Of a stretch of DNA of 64,000 bases, positions 28,484 through 38,498 are shown piece by piece (position 1 is the stretch's first letter; every line of letters starts with the position of its first letter). The notes under the pieces were generated by a model. It was not told the origin of the DNA, did no database searches, and saw only the letters and a program-made list of their open reading frames with translations. Source of the DNA: Snodgrassella alvi. Its GTDB lineage: Bacteria > Pseudomonadota > Gammaproteobacteria > Burkholderiales > Neisseriaceae. The translations under genes and the position numbers were made by a program. The stretch lies in NCBI RefSeq assembly GCF_002777825.1, contig NZ_MEIR01000081.1, forward strand, positions 1 to 64,000, written 5' to 3'.

Positions 28484-30480
28484 TGTGGCTTGCTGATCCG
28501 ATTTTTTTACGTAAATCTCCTCCGGTACGCACGCAGTTTATTTTATTGCTGATGCTGGCGTGGGTAGCTTTACCTTTATTATTTGATTTGCCACTAAGCG
28601 TTGGCGCCGCATTTGCTGTGCTGTTGATTGTGCGTGTAGCCTTGCTTTTTACCAATGTTAAAAAGCTGCCGCTATGGGTACTAGTGTTATTGCTGGTGGC
28701 TACTGCTGTATGGGTATATTTTCGTATTGGAACAATTATAGGCCGTGATGCCAGTGTTTCGCTGCTGATGCTGATGATTGTGCTTAAGGCTTTTGAAGGT
28801 GAAACTCTGCGTGACTGGCAGATATTGTTACTGGCACAGCTAATCTTAATGGGTGGCGGCCTGCTGTTTAATCAAAGCATGCTGATGGCACCATGGCTGA
28901 TTGTGGCTTTATTCTGCCTGATTTCTTCGCTGGGCTTACTGGCTGGTATTAATCCGGTTGCCGCTATGCGTCAGGGTGCACTGGTTTTAATTCTGTCTTT
29001 TCCACTAGCCGTGATTCTGTTTGTGGTGATGCCGCGCAAGGATGCGCCATTATGGGGCGTGCCGCAGCCACAGCAATCTTCTATAACTGGGTTATCAGAT
29101 ACACTTGATCCTGGCAGTATCAGTAATCTGATTCCGAGTAATGCACTGGCGTTTAATGTTACTTTTGATAACGATGTTATTCCCCGCAATGCCGATCTAT
29201 ATTGGCGCGTGATGGTAATGGGCGATAATCAGGGCGGCCAATGGCATGCTGTGAAAGAGCAGTATACTGATGAAGATACTTTGCAATTGCCTAACAGATC
29301 AATTTTGGCACAGCAGTCTAATAGCAAACTGATAGGCTATCAGCTAATTATTCAGGATGATCATGGTCGTATACCGGCACTGGATCATCCACTGGCAGAC
29401 AGTCAGTCTGATTTAAGCCGGCGGGTGGGAAATGTGGTGCGGGTGAATAAAAGTCGGGAAGGCTTACGCCGGGTGCATTTATATTCTCAGCTGGTACCGT
29501 ATCTGCACCAGCGAATGGATCGGAGTTTGCTGAATTACTATACCCAGTTGCCGGCAGGACTTAATCCTGAAACTCGTCGGCTGGCGCAACAATTGGCTAA
29601 AAAGTCCAACAGCAGTGAGGAATTTATCCGCCATATACTGACCTATTTTCGTAATGGCGGTTTTCAATATACGCTAACACCAAAACGTAGTCATGAATCT
29701 CTGAATAAAACCGACTATTTTTTATTCAGTAGTCAGGAAGGTTTTTGTGAAGATTATGCAGATGCTACTGTATGGCTGGCGCGTGCAGTAGGTGTTCCGG
29801 CACGAATTGTGATTGGCTATCAGGGAGGCGAATACCATCCAGATGATAGGTTCTGGCAGATTCGCAGTAAGGACGCTCATGCCTGGACAGAAATCTGGCT
29901 GGCAGAAAAAGGTAAATGGCAGCGAGTAGACCCAACCAGTGCAGTTTCATCAGTACGGGTGGAAAATGGGGTGGAAAATGCTTTGCCAGCAGAACAGCGA
30001 GCTAGTTTGTTTTCACCTTATCCATTATTACAAAAATATCTGGATAAAGGCCAGTTTTACTGGCAACAATGGGTAGTTAACTATGACTCTGGCCGCCAAA
30101 ATTCGATACTGGACTGGCTTAAGTTAAAAGATATACCCAAGTCAGCATTGTTACTGGTGATTGCGATTGCAATTATAATTACTGCGCTGCCACTGATTAT
30201 CTGGCTGAGTAGACAGAGCAGTGTACAGGCGCAACCATTGACTGATGGTATTAATCTGCTTAAGCAGGCTGTTATAGAAGGGGAGGAAGGGCAGTTATCT
30301 GCTATCGGCCCGCTGGAACTACAGGCTATTCTGGCTGAACATGGTTTACTTAATGATAATTTGGCTGCTTTAATGGCTCAATATATTGATTGGCAGTACG
30401 GAGCTGCCGGTATGCCGGAAAAACGGCAACAGCGTGCATGGTATCGTAAAGTAAAGCAGGCTGTTCGCCGGTTATCGTGA
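28477..30480 (+). CDS. TgpA-like membrane transglutaminase (DUF3488)
   Basis: A 667-residue protein: about six N-terminal transmembrane helices (residues 20-200), a periplasmic transglutaminase-like domain with catalytic Cys424 (GFCEDYA), His468 (KDAHAWTE) and Asp485 (RVDPTSA), and a further helix near residue 560. This matches Pseudomonas TgpA, a periplasmic enzyme of unknown substrate important for growth. It is last of the moxR-DUF58-tgpA operon; the start at 28477 or 28483 overlaps the preceding stop. Confidence 0.88.
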   Translation: MVMWLADPIFLRKSPPVRTQFILLLMLAWVALPLLFDLPLSVGAAFAVLLIVRVALLFTNVKKLPLWVLVLLLVATAVWVYFRIGTIIGRDASVSLLMLMIVLKAFEGETLRDWQILLLAQLILMGGGLLFNQSMLMAPWLIVALFCLISSLGLLAGINPVAAMRQGALVLILSFPLAVILFVVMPRKDAPLWGVPQPQQSSITGLSDTLDPGSISNLIPSNALAFNVTFDNDVIPRNADLYWRVMVMGDNQGGQWHAVKEQYTDEDTLQLPNRSILAQQSNSKLIGYQLIIQDDHGRIPALDHPLADSQSDLSRRVGNVVRVNKSREGLRRVHLYSQLVPYLHQRMDRSLLNYYTQLPAGLNPETRRLAQQLAKKSNSSEEFIRHILTYFRNGGFQYTLTPKRSHESLNKTDYFLFSSQEGFCEDYADATVWLARAVGVPARIVIGYQGGEYHPDDRFWQIRSKDAHAWTEIWLAEKGKWQRVDPTSAVSSVRVENGVENALPAEQRASLFSPYPLLQKYLDKGQFYWQQWVVNYDSGRQNSILDWLKLKDIPKSALLLVIAIAIIITALPLIIWLSRQSSVQAQPLTDGINLLKQAVIEGEEGQLSAIGPLELQAILAEHGLLNDNLAALMAQYIDWQYGAAGMPEKRQQRAWYRKVKQAVRRLS

Positions 30481-30518
30481 TAATTAAAGCTGTATCTATA
30501 TGTTTTTAGATGAATCCT

Positions 30519-30555
30519 GTTTGACAGCTAAGTAGAAGGGTAAATCCTGTCAAAC
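30519..30555. repeat. 9-bp inverted repeat between convergent genes
   Basis: GTTTGACAG (30519-30527) is exactly complementary to CTGTCAAAC (30547-30555), with 19 bases between. It lies between the stops of the transglutaminase gene and the S24-type gene. It has no T-tract, so its role as terminator is unclear. Confidence 0.35.
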
Positions 30556-30632
30556 CTGAAGCATTGGTCAATATTTTGAATATTTGTAATGCATAATATG
30601 CGTACTTGATGCAGCGGTTGATTACAATTTGC

Positions 30633-31511
30633 CTAAAATATTGAGGTAGACCAGAACAAACGGCCAATAACACGAATTGATTCAGGAGTAACTGCCTCTG
30701 TTTCATAAGAATAATTGTAACTATGAATCTTTATACAGGAATCGTCTGTCTTAACTAAAATTCTTATATGTGACCAACCATTATTGTCAATAAACGCATA
30801 AATTTTCCCACTACGAATCTCAGTTTCCGCTGTATCAATCCCTACCAAAGCACCATCTTGTAGTATTGGATCCATACTATCATCAGGAACCCGACAACAA
30901 ATAATGTTATTTGATCGAACGCCTAATTTTTGTAGCTCAGGTAGACTTAAAGGAATAGGTAAAGTTTCAAGGGTATTATTAAAACGCCCTAATCCGGCAG
31001 CCACTTTTACATCACTATGATACGGTACTAGAGCAAAGTTGTTCTTTGGTAAATCTTCTGGCTTATCATCGAATACGGGCTGTACATGAGATGAAGAAAG
31101 TTGCTCAGTACGCGCGTTATTACTTAAAGCATGTTTAGTAGTTGATCCTTTACTACTATATTCGATTGGAGATTCTGCTAAGGTACAGGACTTACTTCGT
31201 CTAGTTTTATCTGTTCTACAAGGTACGGTATCACTAAATTTCTTAACCTGATTTAAGCTTTCACCGGAATTGATATCTAAATACTGCTTAATTTTAGCGT
31301 CAACACCTCGCCTACGGTGATCCCGTGCACATTTAGGACAACCGAATTTGGAGAGCCTTAAATTCCTGAAACCTAAATCTTCTACCAAGCCATGTTTGTA
31401 ACATAATATAGAACAAGGTCTTGATGCTGATTCGAACTTAATCAGTTTATTACGTGGAAATTTTGATTCGTATAAATTCTTAGCCTCTGTAAATGTTACT
31501 TTTGCTGGCAT
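30633..31511 (-). CDS. S24/LexA-like protein with N-terminal treble-clef (DUF723-like) domain
   Basis: A 292-residue unusual fusion. Residues 5-64 show the pattern of DUF723-type zinc modules (FTEAKNLY, Cys37 and HG at 40-41, GCPKC at 57-61), found in homing-endonuclease-linked proteins. Residues 65-165 are low-complexity and Ser/Thr/Lys-rich. Residues 165-290 form a LexA/CI-like S24 domain with PDDSMDP (nucleophile Ser212), DGALVGID and GKIYAF. The general-base Lys expected in the IKRL block seems replaced by Arg250 (HIRIL). There is no helix-turn-helix. A near-perfect AAGGAGGT site precedes the ATG. It may be a regulator with a different DNA-binding head; no phage genes adjoin. Confidence 0.6.
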   Translation of the reverse strand: MPAKVTFTEAKNLYESKFPRNKLIKFESASRPCSILCYKHGLVEDLGFRNLRLSKFGCPKCARDHRRRGVDAKIKQYLDINSGESLNQVKKFSDTVPCRTDKTRRSKSCTLAESPIEYSSKGSTTKHALSNNARTEQLSSSHVQPVFDDKPEDLPKNNFALVPYHSDVKVAAGLGRFNNTLETLPIPLSLPELQKLGVRSNNIICCRVPDDSMDPILQDGALVGIDTAETEIRSGKIYAFIDNNGWSHIRILVKTDDSCIKIHSYNYSYETEAVTPESIRVIGRLFWSTSIF

Positions 31512-32282
31512 TTATATACACCTCCTTTGCAATTTCTTTACTTTAGCTTATTATAAAATTACCTAGATAAAAGGTCAAAAGTTTCAAATGTCTGATTATT
31601 TTCAGACTGACATTGCAGCATCTAAATATAAACATGGTAAAGCGAAAACTACCTAACTATTGATTCTATATCAATGGCTGGGTAGTCTATTACAGTGTTG
31701 AATGATCATATTAATCTTAGAACCAGAAGTTTTCCCGCATTGTCAAAAATGCCTGACTGTTCGAAAATTCTGCTGACAGATAACTTTTATTTATGATGAA
31801 TAAAAGCTAAGAAATAACAATACTTTAAGTTTTTTTGACAGAAAGGGATTAATTAGTGTAAATAATTAACTATATGATTTTAATAATTATTAAATTTAAA
31901 TTGGGTGTTGTTAAAAATGAAGCATTTATTTTTTTATACTTGAGGCTGATTGCCGGCTACTAAGGCAGGTGAATAATTCAGAATGGCTTGAGTATTTTTG
32001 TATCTGAAATTAATCATTTAATGCTGTAATATTTATATGGATACAATAATGTATTCGGAAGATTTTTTTTGTTTTTAAATGATATTGAAAATGACTTTGA
32101 TGCAAATCGCCGCTGGTTTGAAAGTTTCGGTAGTCTTATTTATTTTATAGTACATAATGTTTAATAATGAATGCTATATGTGATTGTTGTTCTAAATAAA
32201 AAATACTTGTCAATTCTTAGGTTGTCGTATTCAATTTATTAATTCTATTATTAATGCCATCAATAACTTCTGAGATTTTATT
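31512..32282. other. 771-bp AT-rich gap
   Basis: No gene is supported on either strand. A candidate promoter on the + strand consists of TTGACA near 31837 and TAAATA after 18 bases, but it lies about 420 bp before the next gene and could start a non-coding transcript. Confidence 0.4.
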
Positions 32283-33053
32283 ATGACATTTAATGAATTA
32301 CATAAAAATTCTTATCCTTTAATACTATGTAATGTTTGGGATGTAAATAGTACGAAGATAGCTGAAAAGCTAGGTTTTCAGGCTATTGGCACTTCCAGTG
32401 CTGCGATTGCTTGTATGCTTGGCTATGAAGATGGAGAAAAGATGCAATTTAAGGAGTTGTGTTATGTTATACAAAGAATTGCCGATAATACATCTTTACC
32501 TCTTTCAGTTGATATGGAGGCAGGGTATAGCAGAATACCAACTGAAATAGTCAATAATATTAAGGAGCTGGCAACATATGGTATTGCAGGAATTAATCTT
32601 GAGGATAGTATTGTGAACGAGGAACGAATACTGGTTGATGGTAAAAGCTTCGCTAATATTATTCATGAGGTTAAAAGCAAACTTAATGAAGCTAATCTAA
32701 ATATTTTTCTTAATATCCGAACTGATACTTATGTATTAAATGTTCCAAATAAGCTGGATGAAACCCAAAAACGCATTGAACTGTATACACAAGCTGGCGC
32801 TGATGGAATTTTTATCCCCTGTTTGTCGCATGAATCAGATATTAAATTTCTTGTAGATAAATCTCGGTTACCTATTAATGTTATGGCTATGCCTGATCTA
32901 CCTAATTTTGAAAAGCTCCAAGAATTGGGTGTTAAAAGGATCAGCATGGGAGATTGTTTATTTTCTAATATGTCTGCCATGCTTAAACATAAACTTGGTA
33001 AGGTTATGGACAATCAATCTTTTAATGATATTTTCAGTGATAGCAAATGCTAA
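32283..33053 (+). CDS. Isocitrate lyase/PEP mutase family protein
   Basis: A 256-residue TIM-barrel enzyme of the ICL/PEPM superfamily: CNVWDVNSTKIAEKLGFQAIGTSS (start of the barrel), LPLSVDMEAGYS (metal-binding Asp and Glu), GINLEDS, FLNIRTD and GADGIFIPCL. The bifunctional members include PEP mutase, oxaloacetate decarboxylase and 2-methylisocitrate lyase. The KKCGH lyase motif is not present, so the substrate is open. It is monocistronic. Confidence 0.85.
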   Translation: MTFNELHKNSYPLILCNVWDVNSTKIAEKLGFQAIGTSSAAIACMLGYEDGEKMQFKELCYVIQRIADNTSLPLSVDMEAGYSRIPTEIVNNIKELATYGIAGINLEDSIVNEERILVDGKSFANIIHEVKSKLNEANLNIFLNIRTDTYVLNVPNKLDETQKRIELYTQAGADGIFIPCLSHESDIKFLVDKSRLPINVMAMPDLPNFEKLQELGVKRISMGDCLFSNMSAMLKHKLGKVMDNQSFNDIFSDSKC

Positions 33054-33246
33054 TTTGAATATGGCTTAATTTGGTATTTAGAATCCCAGTATATCAATGC
33101 CAGCCTATTTGAAATTAATATTCTTTCATTTCTTTATATTGATAAATACCAGTGTAAGCGGCGGCCGAATTAAGTATGTGCGCCAGAGAAGCTGGTATTG
33201 ATATGGGTGTTATGTAGTGACATTTTCAGACTTGCAGCCATAAATA

Positions 33247-33283
33247 AGGCTCACTGCTATGCTTGAATCTGAGCGGTGAGCCT
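33247..33283 (-). terminator. Terminator of poxB
   Basis: A 12-bp stem with one wobble pair (AGGCTCACTGCT against AGCGGTGAGCCT) lies 14 bp beyond the poxB stop, and the - strand after it is T-rich. Confidence 0.7.
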
Positions 33284-33296
33284 GTGTTCAGTAAGT

Positions 33297-35009
33297 TCAG
33301 ATATTATTCTTTATCATGTCGATAACATCTTTGCCTTTGCCCTCAAATATGGCTTTGGAGCTATACCAAACCATGTTTTTCACATTTTCATAGCTGATTG
33401 CTGGTGGCATAATCAGTTCTTTGTCACTGATTACCACATCTAGCAGAGCCGGTCCTTTGTGTGCCAGAAAGGTTTGTACTGCTGCTTCCAGTTCGGAAGA
33501 TTTGCTGACACTCTGGGCACTGAAGCCACAGCCTTCGGCAATGGTTTTAAAATCGCCGTTTTTCAGGTCAACAAATACTTCTACCAGTCCTTCGCCTTTT
33601 TGTTCCTGTTCAACAAAATTAAGGGAACTATTGTTGAAAACAACTATTTTAATCGGCAGATTCTCCTGTTTGGCGGTAAGCAGGTCGCCCATCAGCATGG
33701 CCAAACCGCCATCACCAGATAAAGAAATTACCTGCCGGTGCGGGAAGGCTTTCTGAAATCCATAAGCCTGAGGCATACCATTTGACATGGTGCCATGTTT
33801 AAGACTGGTAAGAAAACGTCGTTTACCATTCATGGTAAGGTAACGTGCACCCCACAACATGGGTGTACCCACGTCAGCGGTAATCAGGGCATCGTCGTCG
33901 GCATGTTTATCTATCAGTTCAATTAGTTGTTGTGGATGAATTGGATGTTTGTCGTCTGGCGTGGCATTGGCTTTATACTTAGTCATGATTTTGGTAAATA
34001 AAGCGGTATGGTGATCCAGAAAACTGCTGTCGTTACGTGGCTGAATTTTAGGTAAAATGGTTTGCAGGGTGGTTTTAACATCGCCCACCAGCCCCAGACT
34101 GATTGGATGACGCAAACCTAATTGGGTAGCCTCGTGGTCAATCTGAATTATATTGGCATTTTCAGGATAGTATTCTGTCCATGCAAAACTGCACCCAAGT
34201 AATAACAGAGTATCGCAGTTTTTGACTGCTTCATAACCGGCTTTAGTACCAAACATGCCGGTCATGCCTATCTGATAGGGATTTTCCCAGGCAATACTGT
34301 CCTTGGCGCGGGATGTGTGTACAACAGGAGCCTTAAGTTTTTCAGCCAAGGCAATTACTTCGTCATGCGCATCTTTACTACCATAACCGGCATAAATGGT
34401 GATTTTATTACCCTGATTGATGGCTTTGACTAGTTCTTCGATTTCATTATCATTCGGGCGGGTAATTGGCTGGGGATGCCAGATTTTTATTGGTTGTTCT
34501 ACTACTTCCATTTTGCTGATGTCGCTGGGCAGGATAACAACGGCTACGCCACGCTTATTAATTGCAGCCTGAGCTGCCTGAGTGAAGATGCGCTGCGCTT
34601 CCTGTGGCTGGTTAACCATCTGACAGAATACGCTGGTGTCCTGATAAACTTTGAGGAAATCTACTTCCTGAGGAAAGCCAGTACCTATTGATGAGGCGGC
34701 CAATTGGCTGGCAATTACAATTACTGGAGCATTGTTGCGATTGGATTCGTACAGCCCGTTAATCAGATGTAGGCTGCCTGGTCCGCACGAACCGGCACAT
34801 GCAGTAAGTTTATTGGTAATCATGGCCTCAGCACCGGCAGCAAATGCAGCAGCTTCTTCATGACGGGTATGCACCCAGTTAATGCTACTCTTTTCGATGG
34901 CTTTGCCAACAAAATTCAGGGTATCACCGATGATGCCATAACAGTTGCTTACTCCTGCTTGTGTCAGTACATCAATCAGCACTTCTGAAACGGTTTTGGT
35001 TTTAGACAT
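33297..35009 (-). CDS. poxB: Pyruvate oxidase/ubiquinone-dependent pyruvate dehydrogenase PoxB
   Basis: A 570-residue thiamine-diphosphate flavoenzyme (E. coli PoxB 572) converting pyruvate to acetate and CO2 with electrons to ubiquinone. It shows the active-site Glu in HTRHEEAAAFAAG, the FAD-binding middle domain, and the ThDP motif GDGGLAMLMGD with NNSS. The C-terminal tail (AIFEGKGKDVIDMIK) is amphipathic, as required for lipid activation. The start has AGAGGAAA upstream. With maeB this gives a malate-to-acetate route. Confidence 0.92.
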   Translation of the reverse strand: MSKTKTVSEVLIDVLTQAGVSNCYGIIGDTLNFVGKAIEKSSINWVHTRHEEAAAFAAGAEAMITNKLTACAGSCGPGSLHLINGLYESNRNNAPVIVIASQLAASSIGTGFPQEVDFLKVYQDTSVFCQMVNQPQEAQRIFTQAAQAAINKRGVAVVILPSDISKMEVVEQPIKIWHPQPITRPNDNEIEELVKAINQGNKITIYAGYGSKDAHDEVIALAEKLKAPVVHTSRAKDSIAWENPYQIGMTGMFGTKAGYEAVKNCDTLLLLGCSFAWTEYYPENANIIQIDHEATQLGLRHPISLGLVGDVKTTLQTILPKIQPRNDSSFLDHHTALFTKIMTKYKANATPDDKHPIHPQQLIELIDKHADDDALITADVGTPMLWGARYLTMNGKRRFLTSLKHGTMSNGMPQAYGFQKAFPHRQVISLSGDGGLAMLMGDLLTAKQENLPIKIVVFNNSSLNFVEQEQKGEGLVEVFVDLKNGDFKTIAEGCGFSAQSVSKSSELEAAVQTFLAHKGPALLDVVISDKELIMPPAISYENVKNMVWYSSKAIFEGKGKDVIDMIKNNI

Positions 35010-35240
35010 AATGTATTTCCTCTAAAATTAATTATTTATTAATGGGAAAATGAATAAACAGTTTACTTTATAATCATTTAGTTATCTTGGGTAATTTTTA
35101 TATAAACAGTAAATTTAAATATTAAGTTAATATTTTATACATATTTAATGTATTGTAGTAGTGTGTAATTCTCAATACCAGAATGAGGGCAATAATCATT
35201 TTGTATCGATATTTCTAATTGAATTTTATGGTTATAGAAA

Positions 35241-35271
35241 ATGGCAGTCGGTACAGTATACTGGCTGCCAT
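35241..35271 (-). terminator. Probable terminator of grxB
   Basis: ATGGCAG and CTGCCAT form a 7-bp stem with partly complementary interior, 18 bp past the grxB stop, followed on the - strand by TTTTC. Confidence 0.55.
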
Positions 35272-35288
35272 TTGCAGATAATGAGACA

Positions 35289-35936
35289 TTAGATGGTACG
35301 GTCATTAAACAAGGGAATTTGGGTAATGCGGCTAATGCTGTTTATGTAGTCGAGTACTGGTGCTGTCCATTCAACACCTTTAACCATAGTCAGATTGCGC
35401 AGTAATGGAAATAATAGGATATCTTCCATACTGAAAGTACCATTAATACCGCGATCACTGAGAATCAGTGGGGAAAGAGCAATCAAATCGGAATTCAGAC
35501 GCTCAATATAGGTTTGGCTGTTAAGCAGATGTTGTTGAAAATCGCCGTAGATAGCTGTTTTTTTGTTAACAAAATAATCTATGGCGCTTTGAGTAGCAAA
35601 TTCAGGCAGATTAATGCTGATGCAACGCGGCAGAGTAAGGAAATTGCGGTAAGTATCTGCAATTTTTATCCAGCCTTCAATTTCGGGGCGGACTGTGCTG
35701 TTTAATAAAGTCCCACCGGCAAGCTGGTCGATGTAGTGCACAATATCCAGACTTTCACCCATGGCGCTGCCATCGTCTTTCACCAGAATTGGTACCATTT
35801 TTTTGCCGATCAGCTTATTGGGGGTGTCTTCATCATCGTTGAGCAGATAAATATTTTCTACCGGTACGATTTTTTTACCGAATATCATCCGCGCACGTAC
35901 ACAGTAGGGGCAATGGTCATAAAGATAAAGTTTCAT
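35289..35936 (-). CDS. grxB: Glutaredoxin 2
   Basis: A 215-residue GST-like glutaredoxin, the same length as E. coli Grx2. The N-terminal thioredoxin fold has the active site Cys9-Pro-Tyr-Cys12, the cis-Pro of KMVPIL and a glutathione-binding GESLDIVHYID. The C-terminal helical domain is of the Grx2 type. The start is the Met of MKLYLYDHCPYC behind AAGGAAA; 22 further open codons upstream are not conserved-looking. Role: GSH-dependent disulfide reduction in the cytoplasm. Confidence 0.93.
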   Translation of the reverse strand: MKLYLYDHCPYCVRARMIFGKKIVPVENIYLLNDDEDTPNKLIGKKMVPILVKDDGSAMGESLDIVHYIDQLAGGTLLNSTVRPEIEGWIKIADTYRNFLTLPRCISINLPEFATQSAIDYFVNKKTAIYGDFQQHLLNSQTYIERLNSDLIALSPLILSDRGINGTFSMEDILLFPLLRNLTMVKGVEWTAPVLDYINSISRITQIPLFNDRTI

Positions 35937-36174
35937 TCTGGTTTCCTTGTTTAGTATATTGTGTGAGTTAAAGGGGTGCTGTTTGCACTGTCTGGAACAC
36001 ATTTATCAGGTATTGATGTTGTAATTAACCTCTTGCTGATGATAAATGTGCAGTAAAATACTTTCTTTACACAATCTTTTTGATTTTAAAAAAATCTGGT
36101 TTTGTGAATTCTTTTTTAATAAGAATTAATTGATATTATACATATATTAATTAATTTTAGTTCACGGTTTTTTC

Positions 36175-37101
36175 ATGAGTTGTGATTCGTTTAATCAAGT
36201 TTTAAATTTTCTTAAAAATTTACAGGCAGGTTTAACTGATGCTCTGGCTCAGGAAGATGGTGCTGTGAGGTTTGTGGCAGATGAATGGTCTGGTGGCCTG
36301 GGTAAGGGATGCAGTATGGTGCTGAAAGATGGTGCTGTGTTTGAGCAGGCTGGCGTAAATTTTTCCCATGTAACGGGTAAAAAAATGCCAGTTTCAGCAA
36401 CGCAGCAACGCCAGCATCTGGCTGGTGCTCCGTATGAAGCCATGGGGGTATCACTGGTGGTACATCCACGTAATCCATATATCCCTACCAGCCATGCCAA
36501 CGTGCGTCTGTTTGTGGCCTATCCTGAACAGGCCAAGCCGGTTTGGTGGTTTGGTGGAGGCTTTGATCTGACGCCATGTTATCCATTTACGGAAGATGTA
36601 GTGCATTGGCATCAGGTGGCGCGTGAAGCGTGTTTGCCATTTGGTGCAATGGTTTATACTGAATTTAAAGAGTGGTGCGACCGTTATTTTTATTTGCCGC
36701 ATCGGCAGGAGCAACGAGGTGTGGGCGGTTTGTTTTTTGATGATTTAAACCGCTGGGATTTTGCACAGTGTTTTGCTTTTGTTCGGGCGGTAAGTGCAGC
36801 TTATTTACAGGCATATCTGCCTATTGTGGCACGACGTAAAAATGTGAGTTATGGAGAGCGGGAGCGACAGTTTCAGTTGTACCGGCGGGGACGCTATATT
36901 GAATTTAATCTGTTGTGTGACCGCGGTACACAGTTTGGTTTGCATGCCGGCGGACGCACTGAGTCGATTCTGATGTCAATGCCGCCTTTAGCCCGCTTTG
37001 AATACCAGTACGAACCAATAGCGGGTTCTGCTGAAGCCCGGTTGGCAGAATATTTGCGTATACACGACTGGCTAGCAGAAGCCGAAACCTGTCCGGTTTA
37101 G
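36175..37101 (+). CDS. hemF: Oxygen-dependent coproporphyrinogen III oxidase
   Basis: A 308-residue HemF that decarboxylates coproporphyrinogen III to protoporphyrinogen IX using O2. It shows the conserved [13 protein letters not shown], the [15 protein letters not shown] block, [18 protein letters not shown] and [12 protein letters not shown]. It points to aerobic or microaerobic life. It converges with the ClC gene, stops 24 bp apart. Confidence 0.95.
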   Translation: MSCDSFNQVLNFLKNLQAGLTDALAQEDGAVRFVADEWSGGLGKGCSMVLKDGAVFEQAGVNFSHVTGKKMPVSATQQRQHLAGAPYEAMGVSLVVHPRNPYIPTSHANVRLFVAYPEQAKPVWWFGGGFDLTPCYPFTEDVVHWHQVAREACLPFGAMVYTEFKEWCDRYFYLPHRQEQRGVGGLFFDDLNRWDFAQCFAFVRAVSAAYLQAYLPIVARRKNVSYGERERQFQLYRRGRYIEFNLLCDRGTQFGLHAGGRTESILMSMPPLARFEYQYEPIAGSAEARLAEYLRIHDWLAEAETCPV

Positions 37102-37125
37102 GCAGATAGCAAATCCTTTTTTGGT

Positions 37126-38352
37126 TTACTGTTTGTTTAAGAGCTGCTGGCAGGGCAGTGCGGTAAGCAGACACAGGCTCACAGGCATGATAAAGTCTGG
37201 TGTAATATTGGTTATTTCCAGTACAAACAATATGGCAGTGATGGGCATTTTTTGCTGTATGGCCAGAAAAACAGTGGCGCCAGTCACCACTGCGGCAACA
37301 ATGGGCACTGATGGTAGTACGTTGTTCCAGGCTGTGGCTGCCAGTAATGCGATGAGGCCGCCGAGCATCATTGAGGGGGTAATAAATCCACCATAAGCAC
37401 CACCACGGGTTGCCAGCAGCAGTGCCAGCCATTTGCCGATTAGCAGCGCCAGAGCGTAATGCCAGCCAATGCTGGCATTAAATAACAGTTCGTTACCGGC
37501 TTTGCCATTACCCAGTATTTCTGGCAACCACATGGCCATGACACCAATTAATATAAAAGCAGCCATACTGATAAAAATCAGTTTCGGATTACTGCGGGCA
37601 GCTGGTTTACAGTAGGCTAGCTGGCGTTGTAACAACCATGAGCTGGCAACAATTACCGGGCCGAGCAGCAGTGCCCAAATTAACAGTGGGCTGTTCAAAG
37701 TAAAGACTGATAGCTGATAGGCTGGCGTGCTACCCAATCCCATACGGGCGACCCAGGCAGCAGTCGTACAGCAGATTAAAGCAGCGATAACATGATTACG
37801 CTGAAAACTAAATAGTAGTGTTTCCAGTGCAAACATGGCACCAGCCAGTGGTACATCAAAAACCGCGGCCAGACCGGCAGCCGCACTACAGGCCAGCAGA
37901 ATTTTGCGCTCTTCAGTGCTGATAGATAAGTGACGGCTAATATAATCAGCAAGTGCTGAACTGATCTCACGCGGTGCCGTTTCACGTCCGAGGGGGGAAC
38001 CCATACCTACGGTAAGTATCTGGAGCAGGCCATGCATCAAGGTGGTGCTTAATGGTATGGGTGTGCCGCTGTTACCGATTGCCTGTTTGATATCAATCAG
38101 TTTGGAGGCATAACGGTGTAGTAAAAACCAGCCTGTGCCGGCAACCACGCCACAGCTACTCAAAGCCAGTAGTCGATGTGTGGTGCTGGTTTGTTCGACT
38201 ATGTTGCGAAAAGTGATGCCATCAATGCGAGAAATTCCGTAAACTATCTGCTGAATAAGATGCAATAAGCCGATAAGCACCATGCCGGTCACACCAGCAA
38301 TGGCACCACAGAGCAATAATAGGGCTATTAGTTTAGGGCTTAATCTGGCCAT
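37126..38352 (-). CDS. ClC-family chloride channel/antiporter
   Basis: A 408-residue protein with about ten hydrophobic helices. ClC motifs are recognisable: GNSGTP in the GSGIP position, GSPLGRETAPRE in the GREGP position (the gating Glu is present) and GGAYGGFITPSMMLG. No CBS domains, as in ClcB-type bacterial members. It should exchange or conduct chloride across the inner membrane. It converges on hemF and diverges from ybiT. Confidence 0.88.
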   Translation of the reverse strand: MARLSPKLIALLLLCGAIAGVTGMVLIGLLHLIQQIVYGISRIDGITFRNIVEQTSTTHRLLALSSCGVVAGTGWFLLHRYASKLIDIKQAIGNSGTPIPLSTTLMHGLLQILTVGMGSPLGRETAPREISSALADYISRHLSISTEERKILLACSAAAGLAAVFDVPLAGAMFALETLLFSFQRNHVIAALICCTTAAWVARMGLGSTPAYQLSVFTLNSPLLIWALLLGPVIVASSWLLQRQLAYCKPAARSNPKLIFISMAAFILIGVMAMWLPEILGNGKAGNELLFNASIGWHYALALLIGKWLALLLATRGGAYGGFITPSMMLGGLIALLAATAWNNVLPSVPIVAAVVTGATVFLAIQQKMPITAILFVLEITNITPDFIMPVSLCLLTALPCQQLLNKQ

Positions 38353-38498
38353 ATCACTATGAATTTGTAGTAGATAAAAAGTGTTTTTTACATTTTAAAT
38401 GACTATATTGTAAACGTCAGTACAGTGATTGCCGAATTTTGGCATATGCCTGTGCTAAAATTAGACTATTTTGTCAGGATTTTAAAGGAAACATTCCT

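Noticed and set aside
37126-38352. Fluoride-specific ClC antiporter linked to crcB
   Set aside because: Its motifs are closer to ordinary chloride ClC proteins and the two genes are not adjacent.
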